Shown piece by piece: positions 1-8,989 of a stretch of DNA of 64,000 bases. A program made the position numbers and the translations under genes. This DNA comes from Anaeromassilibacillus senegalensis (GTDB taxonomy: Bacteria > Bacillota > Clostridia > Oscillospirales > Acutalibacteraceae): the NCBI RefSeq assembly GCF_001261775.1, contig NZ_LN868537.1:1-64000 (forward strand). The letters are read 5' to 3'. How positions within the stretch are numbered: the first letter of the stretch is position 1; each line of letters starts with the position of its first letter. The notes beneath the pieces were generated by a model. It did no database searches and had not been told where the DNA came from. It saw nothing but the letters and a program-made list of their open reading frames with translations.

Positions 1-2
1 CG

Positions 3-206
3 GTGGATTACAGGAATGTGATAGCAGAATATGAAGCTGAAATAGCACTGATGGATGATAAATTATCGAAACTGAAGACCGGCCGCCAAGATGTGAACGC
101 TTACATCATGCAGCTCATTTGTATGCGGGGAGATTTGTGCCAGCAACTCCATGAAGCGAGAGCTGCTGCAAGCAGAGGCCGGCCTCCGGATAGGGGGGAT
201 GATTGA
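3..206 (+). CDS. Small phage protein upstream of terminase (possibly 5'-partial)
   Basis: A 67-residue ORF starting at GTG 3 and ending in a TGA that overlaps the ATG of the terminase small subunit (TGATG). It is charged and predicted helical, with a heptad-like first half. The frame may continue left of the window, so the true start is uncertain. Small coiled-coil proteins are common just before terminase genes, but I recognise no family. Confidence 0.5.
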   Translation: MDYRNVIAEYEAEIALMDDKLSKLKTGRQDVNAYIMQLICMRGDLCQQLHEARAAASRGRPPDRGDD

Positions 207-616
207 TGGCACGGCCATTGAAATACAAGACAGCGGAAGAGCTGCAAAAAGCAATTGACGCTTACTTCTTAGCATGTGAAGGGGAGCTGTTGAGGGACGA
301 TGACGGGAATCCGGTTTTAAACAAATGGGGAGCCCCTGTTATGGTTGGACAAAAGCCGCCTACGGTTACTGGGTTGGCACTCGCGTTAGGATTTACATCG
401 AGACAGGCTTTATTAAATTATCAAGGACGAAAAGCATTTGTTGACACGGTTATGCGCGCAAAATCTCGATGTGAGGCATATGCAGAAGAAAGACTATATG
501 ACCGTGATGGCGCAATGGGTGCGAAATTTAGCCTTATAAACAATTTTAAAGGCTGGAGGGACAAACCAGAAGGACAGCAGGAAGACGAGGGGGTGCAGAT
601 CATTGACGACGTGTAG
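206..616 (+). CDS. Terminase small subunit (DNA-packaging protein gp3-like)
   Basis: A 136-residue protein beginning MARPLKYKTAEEL. It has the layout of phage small terminases of the gp3 type: a short basic start, a segment with a proline-rich turn (KPPTVTGLALALGF) leading into a helix-turn-helix-like stretch (residues about 50-75), and an acidic tail. It would recognise the packaging site and load the large subunit. ATG 206 is preferred over TTG 203 because the G-rich ribosome site at 191-198 fits it better. The end overlaps the large-subunit gene. Confidence 0.85.
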   Translation: MARPLKYKTAEELQKAIDAYFLACEGELLRDDDGNPVLNKWGAPVMVGQKPPTVTGLALALGFTSRQALLNYQGRKAFVDTVMRAKSRCEAYAEERLYDRDGAMGAKFSLINNFKGWRDKPEGQQEDEGVQIIDDV

Positions 617-1838
617 GCTATCGGAAATTCTGTCCCCGGCCTTCTATGAGCCGCACAGAGCGGTAAAGACGGGAATCAGGGAAATGGTCGCCACCGGCGG
701 GCGTGGCTCTTGCAAGTCCTCCTGGGCGGGGGTAGAGACCGTTCTCCAGCTCCTGCGGTACCCGGATTGTCACGCGGTGGTGCTGCGAAAGATAGGGAAC
801 ACCCTCCGGTCTTCCGTGTATGCGCAAATCTGCTGGGCCATTGCGGAGTTGGGCCTAACAAGAAAATTTCGCTGTACAGTTAGTCCCATGGAATGCACCT
901 ATCTGACCACCGGTCAGAAGGTGCTTTTTTTCGGGTTGGACGACCCAGGAAAGCTGAAATCCATCAAAGTTCCATTTGGGTATGTAGGTATTGCCTGGTT
1001 CGAGGAACTGGACCAGTTTGCCGGGCCGGAGGAGGTCCGCAACGTGGAGCAGTCTCTGTTCCGTGGCGGACCACACTCCATTTGCTTCAAGACCTTCAAC
1101 CCGCCGGCCATGGCCCGGAACTGGGCGAACCGGTATGCGCTGGAAGCAAAAGCCGGGAAGCGGGTCTACCATAGCACCTATCTGACCACCCCGCCCGAAT
1201 GGCTGGGACCGCGGTTCCTGGACGATGCCGAACATCTGAAAGCAACCAATGAGACGGCCTACCGACATGAGTACCTGGGTGAGGTTGTAGGCAGCGGTAC
1301 GCAGGTGTTTGAAAATCTGCGTCTGGAGCCTATCACAGATGAGCAAATTCGGCAGTTTGATCGAATTGCTTCCGGTGTGGACTGGGGTTGGTATCCGGAT
1401 CCCTGGGCCTGGAACCGGATGCACTACGATGCGGGCCGCCGGACCCTGTACCTGTTCGATGAGCTGACTCGACACCGGACCGGCAACCAAGAGACAGCGG
1501 AGCTGTTGCGAGAGCGCATTCCTGAGAATGAGATTGTCATTGCGGACAGCGCGGAGCCTAAAAGCATTGGGGACTACCGAAGCGCCGGGATACGTTGCAG
1601 AGGTGTCGAGAAGGGGCCAGGAAGCGTAAATTACAGGATGAAGTGGCTTCAATCTCTGCCGGCTATTGTCATTGATCCAGTGCGGTGTCCGGACACGGCG
1701 AAGGAATTCAGTGAGTATGAATATGAGCGAGACAAGAAGACCGGAGAAGTGCTTGAGGGTTACCCTGATTTAAATAACCATCACATTGACGCAGTTTCCT
1801 ACGGGATGTTCCAGACCTGGAAACGGAGGGGAAAATGA
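603..1838 (+). CDS. Phage terminase large subunit (PBSX/Terminase_3 family)
   Basis: This 411-residue packaging motor has a Walker A motif GGRGSCKS at residues 32-39 and a Walker B region GIAWFEE around residue 134. The C-terminal RNase H-like nuclease domain shows spaced acidic residues at D260 (VDWGWYPD), D315 (IADSAEPKS) and D396 (HHIDAVSYG). It translocates DNA into the prohead and cuts concatemers. The start is TTG 603, preceded by a GAGGGGG site and overlapping the small-subunit stop. Length is normal for the family and all key motifs are intact. Confidence 0.96.
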   Translation: MTTCRLSEILSPAFYEPHRAVKTGIREMVATGGRGSCKSSWAGVETVLQLLRYPDCHAVVLRKIGNTLRSSVYAQICWAIAELGLTRKFRCTVSPMECTYLTTGQKVLFFGLDDPGKLKSIKVPFGYVGIAWFEELDQFAGPEEVRNVEQSLFRGGPHSICFKTFNPPAMARNWANRYALEAKAGKRVYHSTYLTTPPEWLGPRFLDDAEHLKATNETAYRHEYLGEVVGSGTQVFENLRLEPITDEQIRQFDRIASGVDWGWYPDPWAWNRMHYDAGRRTLYLFDELTRHRTGNQETAELLRERIPENEIVIADSAEPKSIGDYRSAGIRCRGVEKGPGSVNYRMKWLQSLPAIVIDPVRCPDTAKEFSEYEYERDKKTGEVLEGYPDLNNHHIDAVSYGMFQTWKRRGK

Positions 1839-2044
1839 CAAAGATTAAAAACTGGCTTTTCGGCAAGTTCCTGCCCGCATGGTGCCGGGACGATCTGCTG
1901 GAGACGAACAGGCATCTTGTGGATGTTATTTCCGATTTGAAGCAGGAGAACGAACGCTTGAACGCCTACATAGACGGAATTCACGCTGCGGTTCGCCGCC
2001 AACCTCGCATAACCATAAACTGCGGGGAGGTGCATAAGACGTGA
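1835..2044 (+). CDS. Small phage protein between terminase and portal
   Basis: A 69-residue protein whose ATG overlaps the terminase stop (ATGA) and whose end overlaps the portal start. The middle (LLETNRHLVDVISDLKQENERL) is a likely coiled coil. Tight coupling on both sides supports a real gene. No family is recognised. Confidence 0.7.
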   Translation: MTKIKNWLFGKFLPAWCRDDLLETNRHLVDVISDLKQENERLNAYIDGIHAAVRRQPRITINCGEVHKT

Positions 2045-3642
2045 GTGTGTTTTCTGCGCTCTTTAATAGTAGCAAAGTGTATAATTTTGAACAGGCATTC
2101 GGTGTGAAGGATATAACCACTCAGGAGATGCGGACAGCTATACAGGATTGGGCGCTGCTGTACTATCAGACGGAAAGTACAGACAAGGAAGACCCCTGCC
2201 AGCGGTTGCCGGTGGCCATTGTATCCAAGCTGACCAAGACGGCCTTCTCAGAATACGAAGCGGCCAGCGACAATGAATATGTGACGAAGATCCTCCAAGC
2301 GTTGGAGGTGTGCCGGAAGAAGGCCATGCAGCAGGCGCTTATTGGAGGCCAGTGCTACCTGAAGCCTATCTTCACAGCAGGCGGCCTGTGTTTCAGCGTC
2401 GTATCCAGAGGAAACTACATGGCGCTGGGCCGAAACGAACGGGATGAGCTGACAGATATCGGTACAGCAGAACGAACCGTTCAAGGCAAAACCTACTATA
2501 CGCTGCTGGAACGCCGCCAGGTGGATGCTGCCGGATATCTTACCATTGAGAGCAAACTGTATCAGTCCGATACCGAGAATGTTCTGGGTACACCGGTGCC
2601 GTTGGTAGCACTAGACAAATATGCAGCCCTCCGGCCGGTCAATGTCTTGCCGCAACCTGTTCACTCCCTGGGACTAATCCCCTTGCGAACACCCCTGGAA
2701 AACTGTGTGGACGGCAGCCCGGACCCGGTGAGCATTTACGCGCCGGCGGCGGGCCTTATCCACAACATCAACCACAACGAGGCGCAGATTAATGGCGAGT
2801 TCGAGCGAGGGGAATCCCGCATCATTGTTGGCGGCGACATGATGGAGATGGGAGAAGACGGGAAGCGCCGCCGGCTGAGGGACCATGTATTTACTGCTGT
2901 CGACGAAGACCCGGATGACATCGGAATCACCATCTTTTCCCCGGCATTCAGAGAGCAGTCGTTCCTTGCACGGAAAACAGAATATCTCCGCAATGTGGAA
3001 TCCCTCATTGGTCTCAAGCGCGGCCTTTTGTCCGAGGTCGAGGCGGCAGAGCGGACCGCGACGGAGGTTACTTCCAGCGAGGGTGACTACAACCTCACAA
3101 TTATTGACTTCCAGCAGATGTGGGAGAATGCAGTCCGGGAAGCAGTCCGGGTGTGTGAGATTCTGGGGCGAATGTACCAAGTATACAACGGCCCGGCTTT
3201 GGATCCGGAAAGGGAAGTCTCCATCGATTGGGGCAATGGTGTTCTCTATGATCGTGACAAAGCATGGATGGAACGAAAGGAGATGGTAGCGGCAGGGATG
3301 CTCAAACCCGAACTGGCTCTGGCATGGTACTTCAACCTTCCCTGCAAGACTTCTACACAATTAGCAAAGATCCATCGGGACTACATGCCAGAGATACAAG
3401 CGCTGCTTGGAGAGGACCTGCCGCTGGATGGATCACAGCAAGAAAGCAATGAGGACGTAGTAGACACCGCCGAAGACGTGGCCGGAAAAACGCTCAACGG
3501 AGCTCAGACGCAGTCTCTCATATCCGTTATTGCACAGCTGCAGGCCGGTCAGCTTACTGAAGGACAAGCTGTTAACATCGTTTCGGTGGCGATCGGCGTC
3601 AGCAAGGAAGAGGCTAGGCGGATTATCGAGGGGGCGGAATAA
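2041..3642 (+). CDS. Phage portal protein (SPP1/gp6-like)
   Basis: A 533-residue protein of usual portal length placed between terminase and minor capsid. It forms the dodecameric ring at one capsid vertex through which DNA passes. Recognisable features are the internal stretch MGEDGKRRRLRDHVF and a conserved run around GLKRGLLSEVEAAERTATEV, typical of Firmicute portals. The acidic tail with GLN-rich helices (about residues 470-533) resembles other portal C-termini. It starts at GTG 2041, overlapping the previous gene. Confidence 0.93.
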   Translation: MSVFSALFNSSKVYNFEQAFGVKDITTQEMRTAIQDWALLYYQTESTDKEDPCQRLPVAIVSKLTKTAFSEYEAASDNEYVTKILQALEVCRKKAMQQALIGGQCYLKPIFTAGGLCFSVVSRGNYMALGRNERDELTDIGTAERTVQGKTYYTLLERRQVDAAGYLTIESKLYQSDTENVLGTPVPLVALDKYAALRPVNVLPQPVHSLGLIPLRTPLENCVDGSPDPVSIYAPAAGLIHNINHNEAQINGEFERGESRIIVGGDMMEMGEDGKRRRLRDHVFTAVDEDPDDIGITIFSPAFREQSFLARKTEYLRNVESLIGLKRGLLSEVEAAERTATEVTSSEGDYNLTIIDFQQMWENAVREAVRVCEILGRMYQVYNGPALDPEREVSIDWGNGVLYDRDKAWMERKEMVAAGMLKPELALAWYFNLPCKTSTQLAKIHRDYMPEIQALLGEDLPLDGSQQESNEDVVDTAEDVAGKTLNGAQTQSLISVIAQLQAGQLTEGQAVNIVSVAIGVSKEEARRIIEGAE

Positions 3643-5415
3643 GTGCTGACGCCGGAGCAAATCGCGGCCCTCCAAGATGTCGCCAGTCATATTACGGACC
3701 CAATCAACGACTTCCTCATTGAGGACATCGCGCGCCGTATCTCAGAGGCCGGGCAGCTCACCAGCACAGCGGCATATCAGGTATGGCAGGCGCAGCAATT
3801 GGGTGTCAGCCAGCGGCAGCTGAAGAAGGAGCTGCGCAAGCGTCTGAAAGTCTCTCACCGGGAACTTCGGAAACTTCTTACCCAGACGGCGGAAGTGGGT
3901 TATGATTTTGACATCAAGCGTCTGCCGTTCGTGCAGGCCGTGCCATTCCACGCCAACGAGAGCTTGCAGCAGATCGTTGCGGCTGCGGTTGCGCTGGCGG
4001 GGAAGGACCTCGACAATATGACAAGGACCCTCGGAATGGTGGATCCATTTGGCAGGGCGCTGCCTTTGCAAGATGTGTATCGCTCCTGCACTGACTTCGC
4101 GTTCAAGCAGGTGTTAACCGGCGCCGCGGATTACAATACGGCCATCCGCACAGCCTGCGCCAATATCGCGAAATATGGCGTGCGGACGATCAACTATGAG
4201 AGCGGCGTCCATACCTCCCTGGAAGCTGCAGTCCGACGCAATATCATGGGTGGTCTGGGTCTCATGAATGAACAGATCGAGCAGCAGAACCACGACGACC
4301 TTGGCTGCGACGGCTGGGAGATTTCAGCGCACGCCAACAGCGCGCCGGACCACGAACCGATCCAGGGTAAGCAATACAGCGATGCGGAGTACACGGCACT
4401 GAACAACAGTCTTGTTCGCCGGATCGGCACGTTAAACTGTGGTCATGTAGCGTTCCCGATCATTCTGGGGATAAACAGCCCGCAGTATACCGCGGAGCAA
4501 CTCCGGCAGTTTCGGGAAGACAACGAGAAAGGGATTACCTATCAAGGCAAGCATTACACGGGCTATGAGGCCACGCAGATGCAGCGGAAAATCGAGCGGT
4601 CTATCCGCGCGCAGAAGAACCGCATCCTGGTTGATGAGACCACAGGAGATGCCGAAAAACTTCAACCTGACCGGATCAGACTGCAACAGCTGAATGCGGA
4701 ATACAAGCGGTTCTCCGCAGCCGCCGGTCTGCGCACGGAGCCTGAGCGGGCGCAGGTGGCTGGGTTTGGCCGCGGAGAGGCAGCGAGAGCCACGGCGGTC
4801 TATCGGCGGCAGGAAAGTATTGTGAGTTCTTTCAAAAGGAAAATGCAGGAGGCCGGTATATCTATAAAAGGATTTGATTCCTACGCTGGTGACGCAAGAA
4901 TTCTGGAAGAAATGCAGACAGCATTCTCAAGGCTATCTGGACAATACCCAGAGGTGGCAGAAGGTCTTACCGTTGTTCTAAGTCACAGTACGGACAACAC
5001 CACAATTGGATGGTATGACAGGAAGACACAATCTATTCATTACAACCATTCTTTGCTGAAAAACTGGGGTGAACTTCAGGAAGAATATGCAGAGTTGATG
5101 GAAGCTGGACATTTTCCTACGGGGACAGATGCCCGTGCATTCTTCTATCATGAATATGGTCATGCCGTGTGGGATACGAAGGAAATGGGGAGCCTGCGCA
5201 AACCGGTAGACAAAGTATTGCTACGACTTGGTTATGGGCATGTAAATGTTGGGCAACGAGAATTAGCGTTGAGACGGGAACTTTCCGCATATGCCACAAC
5301 TGACACACGACCCGCATATCAAGAAGTAATTGCAGAGGCTTTTTCGGAATGGTATACTAGTAATAAACCAAGACGGTTTTGCCAAGAATTTTTAAAGGAG
5401 ATGGGGATTATATGA
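3643..5415 (+). CDS. Minor capsid protein with C-terminal HEYGH metallopeptidase-like domain
   Basis: The N-terminal ~330 residues match the phage minor capsid/head morphogenesis type (Phage_min_cap2-like), including SAHANSAPDHEPIQGKQYSD and the RIGTLNCGHVAFPI segment. At 590 residues it is longer than usual. The extra C-terminal part carries HEYGH at residues 503-507, an HExxH zinc-metallopeptidase signature, with possible third ligands downstream. Starting GTG 3643 directly follows the portal stop. The C-terminal domain may be a processing protease or an injected/toxin-like effector; this is inference. Its stop overlaps a small AT-richer gene that could be a partner. Confidence 0.85.
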   Translation: MLTPEQIAALQDVASHITDPINDFLIEDIARRISEAGQLTSTAAYQVWQAQQLGVSQRQLKKELRKRLKVSHRELRKLLTQTAEVGYDFDIKRLPFVQAVPFHANESLQQIVAAAVALAGKDLDNMTRTLGMVDPFGRALPLQDVYRSCTDFAFKQVLTGAADYNTAIRTACANIAKYGVRTINYESGVHTSLEAAVRRNIMGGLGLMNEQIEQQNHDDLGCDGWEISAHANSAPDHEPIQGKQYSDAEYTALNNSLVRRIGTLNCGHVAFPIILGINSPQYTAEQLRQFREDNEKGITYQGKHYTGYEATQMQRKIERSIRAQKNRILVDETTGDAEKLQPDRIRLQQLNAEYKRFSAAAGLRTEPERAQVAGFGRGEAARATAVYRRQESIVSSFKRKMQEAGISIKGFDSYAGDARILEEMQTAFSRLSGQYPEVAEGLTVVLSHSTDNTTIGWYDRKTQSIHYNHSLLKNWGELQEEYAELMEAGHFPTGTDARAFFYHEYGHAVWDTKEMGSLRKPVDKVLLRLGYGHVNVGQRELALRRELSAYATTDTRPAYQEVIAEAFSEWYTSNKPRRFCQEFLKEMGII

Positions 5416-5594
5416 GTTTATCTGATCACATTGTGAAGATGACATTTTTCAAGTCAAATCCGGAATGGGTTTGGTACGACGAAAATGAATTCCCTCATCT
5501 GACGGAGAAAGCGCCTTCTGAGGCAATAGAGTCCTATGAGTACTGGAAAAAGCATTATAAGAAGGCTCAAGAGACAGGAAATATCTTTTATTAA
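5412..5594 (+). CDS. Small protein coupled to the metallopeptidase-fused minor capsid gene
   Basis: A 60-residue acidic protein starting MSLSDHIVKM at ATG 5412, which overlaps the stop of the preceding gene and has an AAGGAG site within it. It ends WKKHYKKAQETGNIFY. No family is recognised. Because it follows an unusual HEYGH domain and is AT-richer than its neighbours, it could be an immunity or inhibitor partner for that domain, but nothing in the sequence proves this. A terminator follows. Confidence 0.6.
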   Translation: MSLSDHIVKMTFFKSNPEWVWYDENEFPHLTEKAPSEAIESYEYWKKHYKKAQETGNIFY

Positions 5595-5667
5595 ACCACC
5601 AACCTTCGGGACGGTAGTTTTTTCATATTCATTTTGATTCAGGACATCCGAAAGGGTGTCCTTTTTT
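5593..5667 (+). terminator. Tandem hairpins with T-runs
   Basis: Two hairpins follow the small gene. The first (5593-5625) is imperfect with a TTCG loop and TTTTTT. The second (5642-5667) pairs GGACATCC with GGGTGTCC around a GAAA loop and is followed by six Ts. Together they separate the packaging block from the scaffold-capsid block. Confidence 0.8.
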
Positions 5668-5688
5668 ATACCCAAAATTGACCGGCCC

Positions 5689-5731
5689 GACGTCGTAAAA
5701 CTACGGGGCTGTAGGGGACGCGACCCCCGTC
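5689..5731 (+). other. Candidate three-way-junction RNA in the scaffold/capsid leader
   Basis: Between the terminator and the scaffold gene an outer GACG/CGTC pairing (5689-5692 with 5728-5731) encloses two hairpins, CGTA-AAAC-TACG (5694-5705) and GGGG-ACGCGA-CCCC (5714-5727). The compact geometry suggests a folded leader in the capsid mRNA. Short stems make chance a real alternative. Confidence 0.3.
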
Positions 5732-5759
5732 ACCAAAGCGTAACAGAGAAAGGAACACA

Positions 5760-6317
5760 ATGAAACGGGAGTTTCTACAGAATTTCAAGGTGGGTGACCA
5801 GACCCTGACCAAGGAAATTATCGACGCCATTATGGAAGAAAACGGCAAGGATATTGAGGCAACCAAAAAGCCCCTCGCAGACTATGAGGATGTCAAGAAC
5901 CAGCTGGCCAAGGCCAACGAGACCATCAACGGCTTTAAGGACATGGACATTGAGACCGTGCGCAAAGAGGCCGAAGACTGGAAACAGAAGGCGGAGCAAG
6001 CTGAAAAGGACGCTGCTGCCAAGATTGCCAATATGGAGTTTCAGGGATTGCTGACTCAGGCTATCACCGCTGCCAAAGGCAAGAACGCAAAGGCCGTCAC
6101 CGCCCTGCTGGACGTCGACACGCTCAAGGCCAGCAAAAACCAGGAAGCGGACATCAAGACCGCGCTGGAGGCCCTGAAGAAGGACAGCGGATACCTGTTT
6201 GAATCCGATCAGATCCCGCCGCCCTACGCCGGAGGGACCGGAACACAGAAGCTGATCGCAGGGCCAGACGCTGCGCTGCGCGCGGCTATGGGCCTGCCGG
6301 AACCCGAGACAAAATAA
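5760..6317 (+). CDS. Phage scaffolding protein (GP20-like)
   Basis: A 185-residue, highly charged, helical protein. The region KDMDIETVRKEAEDWKQKAEQAEKD (residues about 60-85) is a strong coiled coil. This composition and the position just before the major capsid gene fit the phage minor structural GP20/scaffold family, which directs prohead assembly and is then lost. ATG 5760 is preceded by an AGAAAGGA site. Confidence 0.9.
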   Translation: MKREFLQNFKVGDQTLTKEIIDAIMEENGKDIEATKKPLADYEDVKNQLAKANETINGFKDMDIETVRKEAEDWKQKAEQAEKDAAAKIANMEFQGLLTQAITAAKGKNAKAVTALLDVDTLKASKNQEADIKTALEALKKDSGYLFESDQIPPPYAGGTGTQKLIAGPDAALRAAMGLPEPETK

Positions 6318-6340
6318 TAAATTGAGAAAGAGGTAATTAT

Positions 6341-7216
6341 ATGCCAAACGCAATTGAACTGGCAAAAAGATTTGTAACAATGCTGGACGAAGTATACAAA
6401 CTTTCTAGCCTGACAGGCGTGCTGGACGGTGCGTCTGATCTGGCACAGCAAGGTGCAAATGCAAATGAATTGGTCATCCCCATGCTGAGCATGCAGGGAT
6501 TGGGCGACTACAGCCGCAACGACGGCTACATTAAAGGCGACGTCACGCTGACCAATGAGACGGTGAAATGCAACTTCGACCGCGGCCGTATGTTCAACGT
6601 GGATACGATGGATAACCTGGAGACTGCTGGTCTTGCCTTCGGCCGTCTGGCCGCGGAATTCATCCGTACCCAGGTGGTGCCTGAACTGGACGCCTTCCGC
6701 TTTGCTGCTTACTGCGGAAAAAGCGGTGTATCCAAGAAGGAAGAGACCATGGCGGACGGCGCCGCTCTGCTAGCCGCAATTCGTGCCGCGGTGAACGCAA
6801 TGGACGAGGACGAAGTGCCCCAGACGGAGCGCTATCTGTTCATCACACCGACGCTGCTCGGTATGGTTCAGGACTTGGACACCACAAAGAGCCGCGAGGT
6901 TTTGCAGAACTTTGCGGGAACCGTGAAGGTTCCGCAAACGCGCTTCTATACTGCGATCAAACAGCGCAGCGGCAAAGACGCAGAGTCGGCCGGCGGCTAC
7001 ACGAAAGCGGAAGGCGCGGCGGATATCAATTTCATGATTGCGCATAAGCCCGCCGTGATCCAGTTTGAAAAGCATGTTGCGCCGAAGATCATCACTCCGG
7101 AAGTGAACCAGGACGCCGACGGGTACAAGTTTGGCTATCGCAACGTCGGCATCGCGGACCTGTATACAAACAAACTGGCCGGCGTTTACGTCAGCCATAA
7201 GCCTGCAAGCGCGTAA
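6341..7216 (+). CDS. Phage major capsid protein
   Basis: A 291-residue protein immediately after the scaffold with a good ribosome site (AAAGAGG). The sequence has the alternating helix and beta pattern of HK97-fold coat proteins, with the characteristic N-terminal arm (ELAKRFVTMLDEVYKLSS), an E-loop-like stretch and a C-terminal NQDADGYKFGYRNVGIADLY strand. It forms the icosahedral shell. No pro-domain is obvious, in line with a separate scaffold. Confidence 0.92.
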   Translation: MPNAIELAKRFVTMLDEVYKLSSLTGVLDGASDLAQQGANANELVIPMLSMQGLGDYSRNDGYIKGDVTLTNETVKCNFDRGRMFNVDTMDNLETAGLAFGRLAAEFIRTQVVPELDAFRFAAYCGKSGVSKKEETMADGAALLAAIRAAVNAMDEDEVPQTERYLFITPTLLGMVQDLDTTKSREVLQNFAGTVKVPQTRFYTAIKQRSGKDAESAGGYTKAEGAADINFMIAHKPAVIQFEKHVAPKIITPEVNQDADGYKFGYRNVGIADLYTNKLAGVYVSHKPASA

Positions 7217-7230
7217 GGGAGGGGTATCTG

Positions 7231-7323
7231 ATGGCAAAAGTAATCGGTTACATTCCGCCGAAAAAAGAGGCGCCCCGTCCCGTGGACAAAGCGCCTGAAG
7301 GGGAACAGAGACCGAAAAAATAA
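7231..7323 (+). CDS. Very small phage head-region protein
   Basis: A 30-residue ORF (MAKVIGYIPPKKEAPR, ending in RPKK) lies between major capsid and connector genes. It has a strong GGGAGGGG site 8 bases before the ATG. It is basic and proline-rich. Tiny proteins at this position are common in Firmicute phages, but no function is known to me. Confidence 0.65.
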   Translation: MAKVIGYIPPKKEAPRPVDKAPEGEQRPKK

Positions 7324-7339
7324 GGAAAGGGGCGCCGCT

Positions 7340-7690
7340 ATGGTAGACTATCCATTCTACATAGACCGATACTGCGGAGACAATGCGATTCCCTTTGAGG
7401 AATTCTCCCGGCTGACCGCGCGAGCACAAGCTCAGCTGGACCGGTATAAGCGCATCTACACCGTGACGGCCCCGGATGCTGACAGCGAGAACATGGCGGT
7501 TTGCGCCATGGCGGACGCCCTCTACTATTACGAGACGGCTCAAAGTGGGGAGCTGGTTACCAGTTCCTCCATCGGGTCTGTGTCCAGCAGCCGGCAGGCG
7601 CCGCAGATAGACATCAGCCCCAAAGCGCAGGCTCGGGAGTTGTACCGGTGCGCGTGTCTCTATCTGGACATTAGCAGGGGGTGTGGCTGA
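7340..7690 (+). CDS. Head-tail connector (gp6/DNA-packaging adaptor-like)
   Basis: A 116-residue mostly helical protein directly after the capsid gene. It has the pattern of gp6-like adaptors: an N-terminal helix pair (EEFSRLTARAQAQLDRY), a helix with a paired tyrosine run (DALYYYETA) and a C-terminal helix ending in an amphipathic segment. It would dock beneath the portal ring. It overlaps the next gene by one base. Confidence 0.75.
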   Translation: MVDYPFYIDRYCGDNAIPFEEFSRLTARAQAQLDRYKRIYTVTAPDADSENMAVCAMADALYYYETAQSGELVTSSSIGSVSSSRQAPQIDISPKAQARELYRCACLYLDISRGCG

Positions 7691-8067
7691 TGCTGAGCGT
7701 GCGAAAAAAGGACGGGCCACCGGTGGATTACTCCAAGTGCAACCAGATGGTGACGGTCTACCACTGGGACGGGAAAGAGACCTATACCCGAACCGTGCAT
7801 GACCGTGCGTTATTGGATTTTCGCAAGACGCGGAATGTAGACAAGACCGGGAGCAGGGAAGCAAACACCTTCCTGCTGGTCATCCCCTGCGATTCTCAGC
7901 CGGTTTTTGTGGGGGATAAGGTGATTTTAGGGGTTGGCCCGGAAGTCGCCACACGTGAAGACTGGGCGGCTTTTATCCCCGCGAAGGTGCCGGGCCTGGT
8001 GGTGGTCCAGTACGTGGACTCGAAATATTGGCAGGGCCAAATGGTCCATGTGGAGGCGGGCGGGTGA
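7690..8067 (+). CDS. Head-closure/stopper-type protein
   Basis: A 125-residue beta-rich protein starting at ATG 7690 (TGATG overlap with the connector). It occupies the place where head completion proteins are found in this phage type. An internal patch (FLLVIPCDSQPVFVGDKVI) gives alternating beta strands. I assign the role from position only. Confidence 0.6.
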   Translation: MLSVRKKDGPPVDYSKCNQMVTVYHWDGKETYTRTVHDRALLDFRKTRNVDKTGSREANTFLLVIPCDSQPVFVGDKVILGVGPEVATREDWAAFIPAKVPGLVVVQYVDSKYWQGQMVHVEAGG

Positions 8068-8531
8068 ATTTAGTTGGCAGAATATCGGTAAATATGCGGC
8101 CTGTGAACCAGATTTTGCAGGCCAAAGGGCTGACGGCGGGCGGGGACGTACAGCGGTTCCACACGGCGAACGTCCTGCGACGCATCGTGAAGTACATGCC
8201 ATATAGAGAAGGCATGCTCATCAAACAGACGGTAGCATCAAGCCCCATATCTAAGCCGTACATTGTGGTGCCGGGTCCAGCGGCCCGGTATCTCTATTAT
8301 GGCAAGGTGATGGTTGACCCGGTGACTAAGGCAGCGGGCTTTTTGGATCAGGACGGGCAGTGGAAGAGCCGAAAAGGTGTACCCAAAGTGCTGAGTAACA
8401 GAAACATAAAATACACCAAAGGCAAGAATCCTCTGGCAGGCCCTTTCTGGGACCGCCGCCTGAAGGCCGCCGAAGGGAAAGTATTGCAAACAGAACTGCA
8501 AAGGTACGTAAACAGAAAGGCGGGAAGATGA
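8064..8531 (+). CDS. Minor capsid/neck protein (HK97 gp10-like)
   Basis: GTG 8064 overlaps the previous stop and has a GGAGGCGGG site. The 155-residue product has a basic C-terminus and the segment ARYLYYGKVMVDP followed by KNPLAGPFWDRRL, which is typical of the phage minor capsid proteins encoded next to tail-terminator genes. It probably sits at the neck. Confidence 0.7.
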   Translation: MNLVGRISVNMRPVNQILQAKGLTAGGDVQRFHTANVLRRIVKYMPYREGMLIKQTVASSPISKPYIVVPGPAARYLYYGKVMVDPVTKAAGFLDQDGQWKSRKGVPKVLSNRNIKYTKGKNPLAGPFWDRRLKAAEGKVLQTELQRYVNRKAGR

Positions 8532-8989
8532 TGACCGCGTTAGAGACAATCCGAAAGTGGATTTCAGCATACCCCGGATATGACATCCTGCATGATTTTC
8601 AGGTGGACTACACGGACCAGATTCCGGGCAACGGCGGCATGTACCCTTCCGGATTGGTGGAAGTGGACCGGCGGAAAGACATCATGGGCAATGTCACTGT
8701 GACCAACCAATACAATTTCGGCCTGTACTATGTATTCGAGAAGGCCCCGGGGGACGATACTGGCGCCGCGATCAACGCCGACTGGATCATGGACTTCCAA
8801 ATGTGGGTGCAAGAGGAGTCCGTGATGGGACGCGCTCCGGTTTTCGGGGATGTGCCCCAGAATGAAAGAATCATGGCGCAGAACGGCGTCCTGTACGAGG
8901 CGGACGAGGAAGGCACGGCCACATACATGGTCCAGCTTTCCGCCCAATTTACTAAAAAATATGAGGTGATAAACAAATGGGTGACATGA
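8528..8989 (+). CDS. Tail-terminator-type minor structural protein
   Basis: A 153-residue protein in the slot just before the major tail protein. It begins MMTALETIRKWISAYPG, and either of two overlapping ATGs (8528 or 8531) could start it. The fold pattern resembles small tail-terminator proteins that cap the tube. It overlaps the tail tube gene by 13 bases. Assigned by position and size. Confidence 0.65.
   Translation: MMTALETIRKWISAYPGYDILHDFQVDYTDQIPGNGGMYPSGLVEVDRRKDIMGNVTVTNQYNFGLYYVFEKAPGDDTGAAINADWIMDFQMWVQEESVMGRAPVFGDVPQNERIMAQNGVLYEADEEGTATYMVQLSAQFTKKYEVINKWVT

Noticed and set aside
855..1652. A 265-codon minus-strand frame inside the terminase gene
   Set aside because: It is antisense to a protein with intact motifs and has no start signals; long antisense frames are common in mid-GC coding DNA.
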